Positions 33,868 through 47,100 are shown, counted from the stretch's first letter. The stretch is 64,000 nt of DNA from Xiphias gladius (GCF_016859285.1 NC_053422.1:18925501-18989500); one strand, 5' to 3'. Notes: generated by a model from the sequence alone, not told the origin. Numbers and translations: made by a program.

Positions 33868-36205
33868 GTACTGTTGAAGATTTCCAATGATGTCCAACTG
33901 ATGAAATGGAAAAAAAATACAATTATTCATTCATTCTTACTCCTTCACTTGTCTGCTGGGTCACTTTTGGAATATTCCAAATCCCAATACTGTACATATG
34001 TCTTTAGATTTGTATAACTTTGTATGCAGTTGTAAATACTGCCTACTTCATTGCAGCCTCTGTCTTGAGTTATTTTCCAGTTGGCTCTTATAAATGTTTA
34101 AGGTTGACATACTTTTTTTTTTTTTAACAGAGACCCATCACTCTCTGACAATTTGCACCTGCTTTCCTTAATATTACCCTGCATAGTATATTATTCAGTA
34201 TCTCTCTGGTCCTGAAAATGTAATGTCCCCTACGCTGGTATGTTATGAAGTTAACCTGTTTTTATACGCATTGTAATGCATACAGAAACCCTTATGTTGA
34301 TATGCCTACATGTACATATATTTAGTTTACATCCAGGTAAACAATCCATATAAAATATTCAATGGGTTGAAACTATTTATGGTGTGTACATTATGTAATA
34401 TAAAGAAATAAAGTGCCTGATAATTTGCCAAATGCAATTCATCTAACTGATTTTTTTTTTTTTTCCCCCCAGTGGGTTTCTTTCAAATGGGTTGTACCAA
34501 AGTGATAAAATAATGAACTCTGTCAAAGGAAAGTACTTGTAGCAATTAGCAGTGTTTTCCATTTCATTACCCGCATATTTTATTTATATTTTAAGTTTTT
34601 CACTGACTTCCCTCCTTCCTGCCACTGTGATTTGAAACTTGAGGATGCGAATGACTACTCATCTCCAACCCCCCCCCCCCAAAATGATAGGAGAGACCCT
34701 TGTGCTATATTTAGACCCCAGGAGCACTTGTGGCCAGACAGACCTAACAGACAACACCATTGGCCAGCTGCCCTGTCACTCACTCTAACAAGCGAGTAGA
34801 AGGGCTTTAATAGTTTATATTAGAGAGTTTGCCCTGTGCCAAATTTAACCAGGGGGGGGGTGTGTATGAGGGAGGGCAGACAATACATGGTTGAGAGTGC
34901 ATCCACCGGGTTACGTGTGTGTGTGTGTGTGTTGTGGTCAGTGGAAGACCCCGGGGCCTGGATTCTGATTCCTGCCTGAGCTGTATTTGAAGACGGAAGA
35001 CTGAGTCAGTGGCTTTGCTGGTGTGAACAGAGGTTGTGGCTAGCAGGAGTCCGCTTTTCCTGTCCATTCAAGGGCATTGCTGGGGGCCTTAAGATCAGCT
35101 TTGCACTGAGGCCTGTCAGCAAAGCAGGGCGGCCTCATGGACCCTCTACGACGTGTAATGCTTCACCACAGGGGATGTGCAAGCTGACAAGGTGCGTTTA
35201 ACTAGTAAATTTGACTTTCTGTGTGATTCTTTGGGAACTTTAACCTTCTTTGTCGGTTGAAGTAATTGTTTCAGGAGTTAAAGTGAGACGTAAACTTTAG
35301 AAAACTAAAGGTCTATGTTGTGGCAAAAAGTTGTAGTTTGTTTACACATGTCATGTGTAGGAATATGATATTAGAAGTTGCTTGTTTTCACACTTGAGAA
35401 AATCACTTCCTTATTTTTTTTCTAATAACATATTATCCTTTGTCGAAGCGGGTTACATAATCAGAGAGGTTTAATACTGAAAGCATACCTTTGTAAAAAT
35501 TACAATCAACTCTACAGTTGTTAAAAGACTAGAGTTTTTAGTGGCGGCTCCCTAAACATCAATTCACCTGCCACATTTCAGCAGTTATCAGAATTGATTC
35601 TCCCTCACAGTAGCATTACCCCGAATTTGCTGTAGTGCCACTGTACAGTACGTCCATGAGGAGCAGAATATATTTATAACATAACGTGTTACAGGAGCTG
35701 ACACTAACGATATTACTCAACTGTTTCCAATTCACACTTCCACCACATCTGCCTGGTGTTTGATTTCACTTCGTGTGGATCGTGTTGCCATGGCTTGGGT
35801 CATGAAGGCCAGGAACTGCAGAATCATGACTGGAACCGGCCTTCCCCCCTGTCCACACTTGCCAAATATATACCCTACTAAAGTAAATATAATCCTGTCT
35901 GCGTGGACGTGGAAAAGGCCACTACCTGCTCGGCAGCAGAGTCCGCCAGTTGTACACTCGCTTAGTAACTTGGCTCCCCGGAGACTCATTTGGTCTGAGC
36001 TCTGTTGAACTTGGTGAGACATTGTAGAGAGGAAGAAACTTTGTTAGTTAGACTGAAGCTTACTTTAATTTCTAGATCAGATTTATTTTGGTCACAGAAT
36101 ATTTTTACTTTATAGACAAATCAAAATTCAAATGAAGTGGCTGTTTTCTTTTAATTGAACTCTTTCTCTATGCTTCTATAGTCCCAGGTCTGAGCCCACG
36201 CAGCC
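32510..36205. other. gjb1 3' UTR and spacer between the connexin genes
   Basis: The long gjb1 3' UTR probably runs to about 34430 and includes a 35-base poly-T tract (about 33833-33863). Beyond it are a C-run (34670-34680), a G-run (34852-34860) and a TG microsatellite (about 34914-34931). A possible untranslated exon of the next gene lies near 35090-35191, ending in a CAAG|GTGCGT donor. No coding gene was seen. Confidence 0.55.
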
Positions 36206-37303
36206 ATGGGGGACTGGAACCTGCTGGCAAAACTTCTAGAAAAAGCCCAGGAGCACTCCACTGTGGTGGGGAAGGTGTGGCTCACCGTCCTGTTCATCTT
36301 CCGCATCCTTATCCTGAGTGCTGCGACAGAGAAGGTATGGGGCGACGAGCAGTCGGGCTTCACCTGCGACACCAAACAGCCCGGTTGCGAGAACGTATGC
36401 TATGACGTCACTTTCCCCATCTCCCACGTCCGCTTTTGGGTGCTGCAGATCATCTTCGTGTCCACGCCTACGTTGATCTACCTGGGGCACATCCTCCATC
36501 TGGTGCGGATGGAGGACAAGCAGAAAGAGAAGGAGAAAGAGAGGGAGACGGAGCATGCACATCATTCAGACAGGCAGGCCCTCGTCGTGGATGCTCACCA
36601 CAAAAAGGCTCTAGTGACTGACGAGAAGGGCAGGGTGCGCCTGCAGGGGGAGCTCTTGCGCACATATGTGTTCAATGTGGTCTTTAAAACCCTGTTTGAG
36701 GTGGGCTTCATTGTGGCTCAGTATTTCTTGTACGGCTTTGAGCTGAAGCCCATGTACAAATGTGACAGACCGCCCTGCCCCAATGTGGTAAACTGCTACA
36801 TATCCCGTCCCACAGAGAAAACCATATTCATCATCTTCATGCTGGGAGTGGCCAGCGTGTCTCTGTTCCTCAACCTCATAGAGATCTACCACCTGGGCTT
36901 CACCAAGTGCCGCCAGGGCATCACCTTCAGGAGAGGTAATCAGTCCCCTAAGAGTATCTCCAAGGAGCCCAGCACAGCCGCTGTGCCCTTTGTGCCCAGT
37001 TACGATGACTACTTCCACGGGCACCACCAGGTCCAGCCTGCCTACCCTCCCGTACCCAGCTACGAACTCTCCCCTCTGTCTGAGGGGACAGACTCGTCCT
37101 TCCACCCCTACCACAGCAAGGCGGCTTACAAACAGAATAAGGACAACTTGGCGGTGGAAAGGAGCAGCAGCAAGCCAGAGGAATGTGACCTGAAAGGAAA
37201 GAAGGGGGCAGGATCAGCTCCTGGGTCACCTACGCAGGCCAGGCCTGGCCGCAGTGCCAAACACAGCAACAACAAGACTAGAATAGACGATCTGAAGATA
37301 TGA
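36206..37303 (+). CDS. Alpha-group connexin (Cx46/GJA3-like; gja2-type is possible)
   Basis: A gap-junction protein of 365 aa in a single coding exon. The N-terminal half follows human Cx46 closely: MGDW start, [41 protein letters not shown] in the first loop (C-X6-C-X3-C), and [20 protein letters not shown] in the second. A charged K/E-rich stretch and a histidine-containing insert make up the cytoplasmic loop (about 100-150), a feature of alpha connexins. The tail is long, Ser/Pro-rich, and ends RIDDLKI, like the PDZ-binding end of Cx43 (DDLEI). The start is fixed by a splice acceptor (TTCTATAG, 36174-36181) just before it. The predicted mass of about 40 kDa fits the fish Cx39.9 class, but I cannot decide between gja2 and a gja3 paralogue. 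A poly(A) signal lies at 38251-38256. Confidence 0.88.
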   Translation: MGDWNLLAKLLEKAQEHSTVVGKVWLTVLFIFRILILSAATEKVWGDEQSGFTCDTKQPGCENVCYDVTFPISHVRFWVLQIIFVSTPTLIYLGHILHLVRMEDKQKEKEKERETEHAHHSDRQALVVDAHHKKALVTDEKGRVRLQGELLRTYVFNVVFKTLFEVGFIVAQYFLYGFELKPMYKCDRPPCPNVVNCYISRPTEKTIFIIFMLGVASVSLFLNLIEIYHLGFTKCRQGITFRRGNQSPKSISKEPSTAAVPFVPSYDDYFHGHHQVQPAYPPVPSYELSPLSEGTDSSFHPYHSKAAYKQNKDNLAVERSSSKPEECDLKGKKGAGSAPGSPTQARPGRSAKHSNNKTRIDDLKI

Positions 37304-39547
37304 GGAGGTTTATGTTGCTCTGAGGGGCTCTTAAATTGCTATGAGGGGATCATATGTTGTTTGGATGCATTCATACATGTTGAACTGACTCCCCTCCTTA
37401 AGATGGCGTAGGTTTGACTCATTCCAGCTTTGAGGGGAGTGATATTTATAGGGCACATGAAGAAGCTGCAGCTGTACTGTGATGTGTAAAGACTGTGGCT
37501 CTACAAGAACATTTCTAATGAAGTTAGACCTAATTTTTCTGTCCCATAATCCCGTACTTTGTATTTTTTCCTTTTGAGAAACCTGATTGGATTTCACATT
37601 AGATACCAGCATAAAGGGTTTACGGTACACAATTTGTGGCAACACCAGATTCTCAGTAAATGTTGATATGTATTAAATGTGTTGGTGTTTTGTGGATTGA
37701 GTTGATTTGTGTACAGTATGCATCTTTCCACTATTCACTATTATCACTGAGACTCTAACAAAATTAACAAAAAATCAACCTGCTCAGGTTTTACATTGAG
37801 CTCACCTTTTTTTTTATTTTTAATGTGTGATGAATGTGAATGAACCCCGCCCAACCCTTGGGAACAGAATCCAGGGCAGAAACTTGTTTAGCGCTGACCT
37901 GACCTCATTTAAGGAAATCAGATGGGGCAAATAGTTAAATTTAACTTCCTTAGCTGTTTTGAGGTCACCATCTAGCATAGCCGACTTGCTTAGACTTGAA
38001 GTGAAAAGTTGTGCAATACCTAACAATACTTTGGACACTGGAGTCGCTGTGACTAATTCCAGGACGCGCCTCAAAAGAAATTGCACTGGTCTAAGGAGTT
38101 CCCACATTCGTACTGACTCTTTTTATTGCGACAGCCAGCAAGCACATAATTATAAGCACATTGTTTTGTTTGTCCTTGTTTATATCTGCGTTTGTGTCGT
38201 TAGTTTTCTGCAAAGCACTTGGGGACAATCATATTTGTAAAACTGCCTGAAATAAACCTGTCTTAAATTTGCCAAGTTAGCAAAGTATTTGTAAACTCCA
38301 GTCTTTAACAGGAGTCAGGGGAACCATTTCACTGGAACGCGCCACAACAGTTACTTTGTGTTCCTGATATAAATGAATCAAGATCAACTCATAAGTAGAA
38401 ATGACAATACTAGTAGTACAGAATTTAATATTTATGCACAGTAGCGCTAACATATCGTGAAGCTCTGCAGCCACATTTTCAGAATAAAAATTCAAATTTA
38501 CATAACACTGAGGCTCTGAAATTGAAATCTGGCGAGTTTAGTTTGAGTCATCAGACCTGTTAAAAACTGACACGCTTGAGAGGGAATAAACATGTCATGT
38601 GTTGAATCTTTACTGTCTGATTATCCGACAAATGCACGTCATACTCCTCTGTGCCAGGAAAGCACAGCAAACAGGCACCCCTGGGATGGAAACCTTTAAA
38701 TTAATGAGACAGCATGTTGACGACAAGGAAGCTATCTCATACCTTTGGACTGGTATGTTTGTGATTTCCTTACAATGTTATAGAAGAACATATTTGATTT
38801 TTTTCTTTTTTTTTTACCTAAATGTATTTCTAAAAAAGTTCGGTTTGTTTCAGCTATAGTTTGTTGATGTGTTGAGATATGATTGAGTATAATCTGGACA
38901 TACTATGTTTAATTTTAGTGTGTTGTAGTGCCAAAATATGTCAGTGGAGAAAATAAATAATAGCTTATACAGAGAAAACAGCTAGGAGTGTTATTTTTTA
39001 CGTATGTCTGAAAAAAACCTGTCACATTTTAACAAATGGAAATAAAACACGAGGGTTACTCAAAGTTAATTTAAGACATACATCATCTTAAAGTACAATG
39101 AAGTGATCATCTTTTGAGAAAAGGATTATATGTGTTTTTGAAATGTTGACAGGATGAATAGATATGAGATATGGGTATAGATGGATAACCACCACTTGAA
39201 ATGAAATCCCCTCGGTCTAAGTCCAAGGTTTCAAATTGTGGTTACATCACAGTCGGGCCATTATAGATGATATACAGTATAGCACATTTTTAGAAATATA
39301 TTGCATATTCCAATAAAACTAGCATACCATACAGAGAAATGTATTTAAAGGTTTCTAAAGGTTCAAAACACGATAAAAGTCTATGATTTGTTAACATTAG
39401 ATGACATAGAGCAGTTTGAGTGTTTTCTATAAAACATTATGATTTAAAAAAACACTAAGACTTTGATCAAGGGTGGCTTTTATATTTTGTAGATCACCTA
39501 TGGCATTCCTGGCTACACACATATGGTGATATCACTGAAGTTTATCC

Positions 39548-39625
39548 AAGGAACTGTAAAAATTATTTGGATGGGGAAAGGAGCTGAACATTACGTCTCT
39601 CTTTTTGAAAAAGCAAAGCCCTCCC
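39548..39625 (+). repeat. Dispersed repeat end (family B)
   Basis: A segment of the type ACTGTA-AAAATTATT-GG...GGAAAGGAGCTGAACATTA. The same ordered words recur at 63090-63160 (same strand) and, reversed, at about 40880-40960 and 63930-63980. The shared start suggests one end of an abundant element of unknown class. Confidence 0.5.
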
Positions 39626-39932
39626 TAGCATTATTAATATTTTCCCTGGATCATCATCTTGACTAAGAAAAATCACTCTCCCCACGATATCCCAAGGTGA
39701 TTTAACACTTTTAAACTGGTTTAAATTCATTTCATCATGTATAACTTAAAGTGAATAAAGAATTTAAGATGGTGTACACTTATTTAACCCTTAATATTGT
39801 ATGTTAAAGAAATAAGTGGAAATAGCAATTTCCAAAATTATGGCAAACATAACAAAATGATGCATCTTTTTTAGTATATTTTGTACCAAGAGCTGTCTAC
39901 CCACTTTATATGAAATAGTGCTGCTTTTGTTA

Positions 39933-40337
39933 AAGGTGCTATATGTTTAAGTTTATGTATAAGTTTTCTCTGCAATGGAACGTGGTTTCTTGAGAGGGTG
40001 GTGGTGAATGTCGCTTGCCAAGAGGTTATAATACACCCCTCTGTGTGGCGATACTTCCTCAAAGCAGCCTGGATGCAACAGTGACTCGCTATCGGAAAGG
40101 GACGAGACGGGCCTACCGGGCCTGGGCTAGCTGGTTAGCTTGCTAACTCCAGTAGAATAAAAGACGGGAATAGAAATAGATCAAAACAAGTTAACGTTGA
40201 TGTTGCTTTCCACCACTGGAGAAAGCTCTTGGCGAGTAAATGAATGAAGTGCAATGTTTCTTCTGGACTGGTGAGCGAACAGCTGTTAATGCTAACGTTG
40301 GCTTTGTAGCGATAGCAAAACTTACATATAGCACCTT
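39933..40337. mobile_element. MITE-like element with 13-bp perfect inverted ends
   Basis: The 405-bp segment begins AAGGTGCTATATG and ends with its exact reverse complement CATATAGCACCTT. The inside is GC-richer than its surroundings and non-coding, with GCTAGCTGGTTAGC words common in fish repeats. No clear target duplication is seen, so the superfamily is open. Confidence 0.7.
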
Positions 40338-40879
40338 GAAGATGCAGAATAAAGTGAAGGTGGGAGCTGCGGCGCTATTTCTTGAAAATGCCCACCACGT
40401 CCATGTTCGTCGTTTCAAACATTTATTGAAAACTTTATTTTTTAAAAAACAAAACAAAAATGAAACAAGTTAACAAACCACTTTAAGCATACTACAAGCA
40501 ACTAAACACGACAAGCACGGTACGCACAGGCAAAGACTAGCATGCTCTCCAGGCTCCATAGCTCCAGCTAAATTTACTGGGAAGCACAGGAAATTTGTTA
40601 TACATTTTAACCAATCAGAAAGCAGGGCTGACTGCAGTCAACTATTTGTTCTAATTAAGCAGCTCAGCAGTTAAACTACAGAGCTACTTAGTGTTAGGAA
40701 ATTAAAAACGGCACAACAGAAATTATTTATTTACAAATTTTTCTCTTTTGTAGAAATGGCTTTAACAAATAGTGACAAATTACATCCTCCGGAGAGATAA
40801 CTTTCAATTACTAAATTACCACTCCACACTCCACAGTACTAAAAAATGTAGGCTAACCTCACGTCAGCAAAAAGAAAAA

Positions 40880-40960
40880 AAAAAAACATTACACTCCTCC
40901 TTTTCTGAGCCCCCCTAATAATTTTCGTACAGTCCCTAAAAGCTGGGGAACCTGAAATTG
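40880..40960 (-). repeat. Dispersed repeat end (family B), reverse copy
   Basis: Read on the minus strand it starts AGGGACTGTACGAAAATTAT, then runs through a G-run and GGAGTGTAATG into a T tract. This matches the copies at 39548-39625 and 63090-63160. Confidence 0.5.
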
Positions 40961-43137
40961 CTACAAGGGTGTCATGGGTGTAGTGGTAACTTATTTAGCT
41001 TACCTCATAAGAGATAATGGATAAATAAGTGATACCCCAGTGCTCTTTTTTTTTTTTTAATTTCTGGCTGAAGCCAGTAATTATCTTCTCAAAAGCACCC
41101 AAGCAGAGTTTCATGGGAATAACAGCACAGGCTAAGACAATAAAGTGCTGTCCTGGTTTTGTTTAATAATGGATTTATTTTGTGTGTCCAGATGAGTTAT
41201 TCTATCACTGTATCCTGTTTCCAGTTGCGTGATGCTTCATGTTATTTTCCTATCAGCTGTAGCACAGTACTCTACTGCCCTCTCCCTTTACTTTTACTTA
41301 AACACTGGCATGTTGCTTGTCTGAGGGTTGCATCTGCCGGGCATGCCACCTGCTGGTCAAAGCAAATCCAAGTCACAGAGACGCCTCATATTTTGCAATA
41401 CCCTTTCTATTTGAATCGCTATCTTACTGGCTAAAAACATAAAATAGTGAACAGATATTCTGACATATTCCTAATTTACTAATCTGCCAATGAATGTGGC
41501 TTTCATTTTAGGATAGGCATGACACAAAGAATAAAATCGTCAAGGAGTGTTGTAGTAGTGTTTATTTAATCCCCGACTCAAGTAAGCGTTCAGCACTCTC
41601 CGGTCTCTTTTCCATCGCACTGACATGATGGATCCAACCTGCTAATGCGTGATAAATGACAAATAGCCAGAAGCAAAGCCTGCCCTTCGACCAACTTTGT
41701 GATGCTGCAAGGGCAAGCTTATGAAATATCAGCCAAAAGGGAAACGGGCCTCCTGATGTTTGCTGACTGAATCAGTCTGATTGCTTGCAGACCTGTCACC
41801 TCGTCACAAGCCTTGTTAAACTGAACGCAGACTGCACAGCTCCAACAACAAACTCTGCAGAATGCAGTGTTTAAAACCGAAGACTCACACAGCGCTGAGG
41901 GAATTGAACCGAAGTCAGCTGCTGACATGGTTTCTGAGGCAGAAACTGTTATTGTGGCTTGGCATCTGTCAGTTCTTGTCTAGGCCTCCATATTGTGTTG
42001 TCTGTGGGAAAAAGCTGACCGTTTGCCGCCACCAAGTGACAGCGGAGATGCTCTGTCGAAGACAGTGAGGTATCAAGGACTGTCATCTCCGCAGACTTGA
42101 GAGAGGGCTTGTATTGCCATGGCGACTTGATTGATTCTTTTCACTATAATCTCTCTCAGGTTGGGGCAATCAATTCAAAAAGTGAAAGAAATTTTTTTTT
42201 TTTGCACACAATAAAAAACATTTGTCACGCCAAAATGCCTTTATGTGCATTCTGCTTTGAGACACAAACAAAGTGATCGATTTTCCTAATTTTCTCTATA
42301 GAATTTTTGTTATTGCATGTCAGGCTTGTTAATGATGTGACAGTTGAATTTGCTTCTGGGATAAACACTATAACAAGTTAATCTATCTATGACAAAGAGA
42401 GCCACACAAAGAGTGCTTCCCCTTGCATGCACCTACACTTTGTTGTGAGTAAAAGCTCTGACTTCGACTGAGCCTAAATAAGCCTAAACTCACATTCTTC
42501 AGAAAAAGGTCTGTAGGTACACATAGGCACTGATCTCTGTGCACACCCTTTGGTTGTGTATAGCTTACACAACAGATGGTAAGGGGAGTCAGGGCCTCTG
42601 GTGTAATACAACTTGTTTATCACGCGCTCAGACCTCATAAAAAAAATAAAGTTCATCCTCGATTTTAATCATAGGATCTTCTCAAAGATAAAAACTTTTA
42701 TTATTCCACTGGTATATTTTATGATGGAAGCTGAATAGAATCTTTGTAAGCCATTTTACCACATATAAAATAGTATGTTATAGTCAAAAACAATAGTGGA
42801 TAGGAAACCATGATGTGTACTTGATTTGTCAACAGATTTTTTTTTTTTTTAAGCGAGTGATTTTGTCAGTGTCAAATGAATATCATTATATATTATACAT
42901 ATATATTTTGACCTGTTCAAAGTCTCAGGAAAATGTATATTTGCATTTTGTTTTAATGAAATTACAAAAATAGCAGGAGGCTTTTGAAAATATGAGAAAC
43001 AACTAAAAAGTTACAATTTTTCAAGTTTATTTGAGCATCACAATATTCTCATCTGAATTACACTTCAATGACATCTAGATCCTCAAGCTCACCGAACATC
43101 TTCAGTACAAAACATTCCTTTAAATACAGTCTGATCT

Positions 43138-43139
43138 TA

Positions 43140-43165
<26 letters not shown>
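43138..43165. repeat. (AAT)n microsatellite
   Basis: About nine AAT trinucleotide units in the presumed 3' UTR of vma21 on the other strand. Confidence 0.9.
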
Positions 43166-43170
<5 letters not shown>

Positions 43171-43929
43171 AATTCAAAGTTCCAAAATATCATTTCACTA
43201 CAGTACACAAACACATTAAAACAGGAAGAAAATCACTCCTGCCCTCTACAAGGACAAACAGATGAATCAGAATATTTTAAGGAAAAGACATCATGAAGAG
43301 TTTGTTCCAAAATACAGATTGAAGTTTAAGCACATGGTGGGTTTATATTGAAATGTATGCAGATAAGAACTTAAATTTGAGGACAGAATGACCAATTCAG
43401 TAGCACAAATTCTCACAGAATGGGGGAGTATTTTGGAATCAAATCCCTCAAACATACACATTACAAGTACGTATGTGTGTGTGTGCGCACATGCATGCAT
43501 CATTGAAAGCCCAAGATGTTTTCCTACATGACAAACTCTTTACTGTGAAGGGAGGGACTTACAGCACTTAGCCAAATGGCATTTTATAAGAAGACCTCTT
43601 AAAAATATGAGCTGTCCTCTGTCAAGAAACAAAAAATTTTCAGAGAACACAAAAAAGCGGGCCTGCTGAGACTGGTGGAAAAAACAAAACAAAAAAAAAC
43701 AAAAAAACACACCCAACAGCACCCACACCCCCATGCCAGGGAATATACAGTAGATTCATCCTTTAACCGCAGGTTAAAGCCTAAAATCAAACCACATCCC
43801 CTAACTGTCTGGCTGGTAGATGTTGCCATGTTTAGTCCCTGAGCCCATGGGCGGGGGGTGGGGCGGGCTGTGAATCCATATCCGTGTCTGTCCATCTCCT
43901 CCGGTCTTAGAAGCTCATAAGGGCATGTC

Positions 43930-46792
43930 TTAATCGTGTTTGCCCTTCCCTTTAGGTGTGCCTTCGTTCCAGGCCACATAAACAAACAAAGCCAAAACCA
44001 CATGCACAGCGAGCACAGCAACAATGGCTGCATAGAAGTAGCTGTCAGAGCTTGACATCTTCATCGAACCTGGGAAAAGGAGGTGGAGAAGAGTTAAAAG
44101 GGATGACTAGCAGCTGCATTACAGCGAAGGAGTGTCTACATCATTCTTCACACTTAAATCAGGATGCCAACAACTTTCAATGACTTAGATTTGAACCTTG
44201 TTTTACAAATTTTGTCCTTATCACCTAAATATAAACAAATTCCTCGTGAGAAAAAGTTGAATGATAGAGCTGCAAATGACTAGGGCTGCAACAATTACTT
44301 TCACTACTGATCAGTCTTTTGATTATTGTTTCAATTAGCTGATTAGTTGTTCAGTTGTTCAAAATGTCCAAAAATGTCCAAAAAGAGCAACAACAAAAAA
44401 AGCGTATCATAATTTCCCAATTGAAATCTCTCATTGTTGTCCAACCAACAGTCCTATACCCATAGATATTCCATTTACTATCACATATGACCATGAAAAG
44501 CATAAAATCTTCACATTTAAGAAGCTCAAACCAGCGAATGTTCAAAGAAAACAAAACAAAAAAAAAAGGTAAACCAATATTCACTTATCAAAGTAGTTGC
44601 TGATTAATTTTTTGTCAATCGACTAATCAATTAATCAACTAATAGTTGCAGATCTACTGTTGGCTCATCAGAGGATACAGTTCTCTGTATAAATGTCTTG
44701 ATTCCTGAATGCTCTGACGACAGTTGGCATCAACAATGAAAGCAAGAATACTACAAACCATCTCTTTGCCACACAGTCACCATTGGAGCCTGACCTATAA
44801 ATTGGCCTGTATTATCTGCATCATTAGCTTTTTACAAATGTATTGCATTGGCACATACACTCATGGATCACTTTATTAGGAACACCATACCAAGACTGGG
44901 TAGGGCCTCCCTTTGCTCTCCTAACAGCCTCGATTCTTCGTGGCGTGGACTCCACAAGATGTTGGAAACATTCTTTTGAGATTCGGCCCCATGTTGACTG
45001 ATCACGACTGACTGATCACATCATTTCTGCAGATTTGTCAGCTGCACGTTCATGCCGCCAATCTCCTGTTATGCCTCATCCCAAAGGTGTTCAATTGAAT
45101 TCAGATCTGGTGACTGGGGAAGCCACTGAAGTACACTGAACTCACTGCCATTCTAGAGACTGCTTTGTGTTTAAATCCCAGGAGATCCAGCCTGTATGGC
45201 ATCAACAGTCGTGCCACAGTCAAACCATAAGAGGGCAAACCAATACAACGAGAGACGTAACTACTTGGGTTCATATTTTCGAGATGTGCCCTCAGGTTGC
45301 TGGTGCTGGAATGGCGGGCTGACTGTAGTTTACGTAGCTTGCCTGCAACTTTCCACAATTTTGCCGTCTACTGACCAAAATTCGAAGTATTACCAAACTG
45401 GGCTCTTTAGATTTCTCAAGAGTTCAAATCAGTCTCTCTGCGGCCGAGTTGGGTTGTGAACTCTCTGCCATCCTTACCACATAGTTGTTGTTGTTGTTGA
45501 CAATTTGCCCAGGCCCACATGAGAACTCGCGAGGCAGACAGCTGCATTTTTTTCCACAATCAGATATTAATTTTCACAATCGAATGTCTGTTTTATTTTA
45601 CAATTCGATTATAAAATTGAATTTAGACTATTCGCTGACAGCCCTATTATGAGGACCTTCTGCTTTTCTTTGTTTTTTTAAAATCACTGTAAACTGAATA
45701 TCTTTGGGTTTTGGACTGTTGCTCAGACAAAAAAAAGACATATTAAAATGTCAACAAGGACTCTGGGACAATGTGATGGGCCTTTTTTTCATAGCTTTTT
45801 AGCATTTTATGGCCCAAATGATTAATAGGGATGGGAACTGTTTGCGACTGTTTTATTATTTCTGAGTCCGAACACAGGCTGTAGCCTGAGAGCCAGCTGT
45901 GACAAACCATTTGTCATCATCTAAAGTGGATGGAATGAGAGAATATTTGTACAGCATTCGTTTTCATTTAGGGTTTTCTTTGTTGAAGAGAAAAAATCAT
46001 ATGTATTTATTCATTATTTGCCTCTCTCGCATAAAAGGGAATAAGGGAACACAGACACACACACACACACTTAGAAAATTGTCTGCAGATTAATCATTAG
46101 TTGCAGGCAGAGTCGGATTTTGTTACGATGCAATATGAATGTCAGTATTGAGTTAAAAAAAAAAAAAAAAAAAAATCCAGTATCGGTCAGGCTCTGGTTG
46201 CAATGCGAAAACCTACAAGTAGGTGAGGAACGCAGTTTGCGGGCAGCGTCCTCCTTTCATCCGAACCAAGAGTGAAACGAAAACACTATCAAAGGGCTGG
46301 CACTGCCCTGCAAACACACACAGGGTAGTGTTACAAACCTCACCCTCAAAGATGTACGCCTTCGTTGCGAAGTACAGTCCGATAGGCAGCGTGACCATCA
46401 TGATAGTGAAGAACAGCAGTGTCTTGAGGGCTGAAACCAGGGAGTTTTCATTTCTGCAGAGGAGTACGAGTTCATGAGTCAGGCCAAATGAAACAAGACA
46501 GCGACCTCACTGTTGAGGAGCGACTACTGACGCGGGGATATCCCTTGGCGATCGTTACTGTTGTTTTACGGGACTACGCCACATTAAATAAAAGTCTTTT
46601 TGTAAACTTTGGCACAAGTTCAGGATCAAGCAGGGGGGCGGGTGTTGTTGCGGCCGCAGACAGAAAGGGCTGCTGAACTACGCTAAGATGAAGCTAGCTG
46701 CTCATTTAAAGCAAAGGATGGTTCTCTTACCCTCTAAAGTAAGGCGGCGGTCCGGGTGCGGCGTCCGAAGAGGCTCTGACGGATCCGTCCAT
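43930..46792 (-). CDS. vma21: V-ATPase assembly factor VMA21
   Basis: VMA21 is a small ER membrane chaperone for building the V0 sector of the proton-pumping V-ATPase. Minus-strand exons are 46731-46792, 46344-46453 and 43930-44069, giving 103 aa (human 101). Membrane segment 1 is at about 29-51 and ends in VTLPIGLYFATKAYIFEG, nearly identical to human VPIGLYFTTKSYIFEG. Segment 2 is at about 68-91 and holds SDSYFYAAIVAVLAVHVVLALFVYVAWNEG, essentially the human sequence. The end, K99-G-K101-H-D, fits a K-x-K-x-x ER retrieval signal. The start is the first ATG of a GC-rich exon and gives the expected short N-terminal tail. AATAAA on the minus strand at 43026-43031 gives a 3' UTR of about 0.9 kb. 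The second intron (2.3 kb) carries hAT and Tc1 relics. Confidence 0.94.
44281..44658. mobile_element. Non-autonomous hAT-like element in vma21 intron 2
   Basis: It starts TAGGGCTGCAACAATTA and ends AGTTGCAGATCTA, so the ends are near inverted copies of each other. Both ends also carry runs of GATTA/TAATC words (TGATTAGTT, AATCAATTAATC), typical of the abundant fish hAT-type element with TAGGGCTGCAAC termini. No transposase is present and no intact 8-bp duplication is visible. Confidence 0.75.
44868..45140 (-). mobile_element. Decayed Tc1/mariner-like fragment in vma21 intron 2
   Basis: On the minus strand, about 45125-45065, the frame reads LPQSPDLNSIEHLWDEA, the C-terminal D-N-IE-LW motif of Tc1/mariner transposases. 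The frame ends shortly after. The segment's other end begins with ACTTTATTAGGAACACC, a string common at the edges of fish repeats. Related to the fragment at 18330-18540. Confidence 0.65.
45480..45655. repeat. Possible hAT-type element remnant
   Basis: The right edge on the minus strand begins TAGGGCTGTC, followed by AATCGAATTG-type words, as in hAT-like short elements of fish. A matching left end was not found. A GTT repeat lies at about 45485-45499. Confidence 0.3.
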
Positions 46793-47100
46793 TGCTGGGC
46801 TGACGGGAGGCTGGATAGGGATACAGACGAGAAACGGAAACAGTTTGTGTCAGCGTTTAGCCCCGTGCGCGTCGTGTTGTCACCGTTGAAATCCCCTCTT
46901 CCGCACGGAGTCACGGGACCGTCACATGACGGGGTCCGGCGCCGGTTATTTTCTCGCGAGGCCAGGATCCACGGCCGTACGCTGCTTCCTCTCTGCCTCA
47001 GGAGTTGGAGAGTACGGGACGAACGAACGATCGACGACGCTCGAGTAACGTGTGCCGCCTCTGCTTTTTTTTTTAAGGCCTGCCTGTAACTCGCACTATT
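46793..47100 (-). promoter_or_regulatory. vma21: GC-rich promoter of vma21
   Basis: A CpG-rich stretch directly upstream of the vma21 start. It holds GTCACATGAC at 46921-46930, one base away from the CLEAR palindrome GTCACGTGAC bound by TFEB-type factors in lysosomal and V-ATPase genes. No TATA box was seen. Confidence 0.5.

Larger units (their letters stand above)
37304..43009. other. Convergent intergenic region between the connexin gene and vma21
   Basis: The two genes face each other across this stretch. No further gene was recognised. It holds the 3' UTR of the connexin (to about 38270), a 405-bp inverted-terminal element (39933-40337), two copies of a short dispersed repeat (39548-39625 and 40880-40960), and T tracts. 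Confidence 0.55.

Noticed and set aside
43599-44033. Longer minus-strand frame across the end of vma21
   Set aside because: The start overlaps vma21 exon 3 in the wrong frame, and the remainder is 3' UTR.
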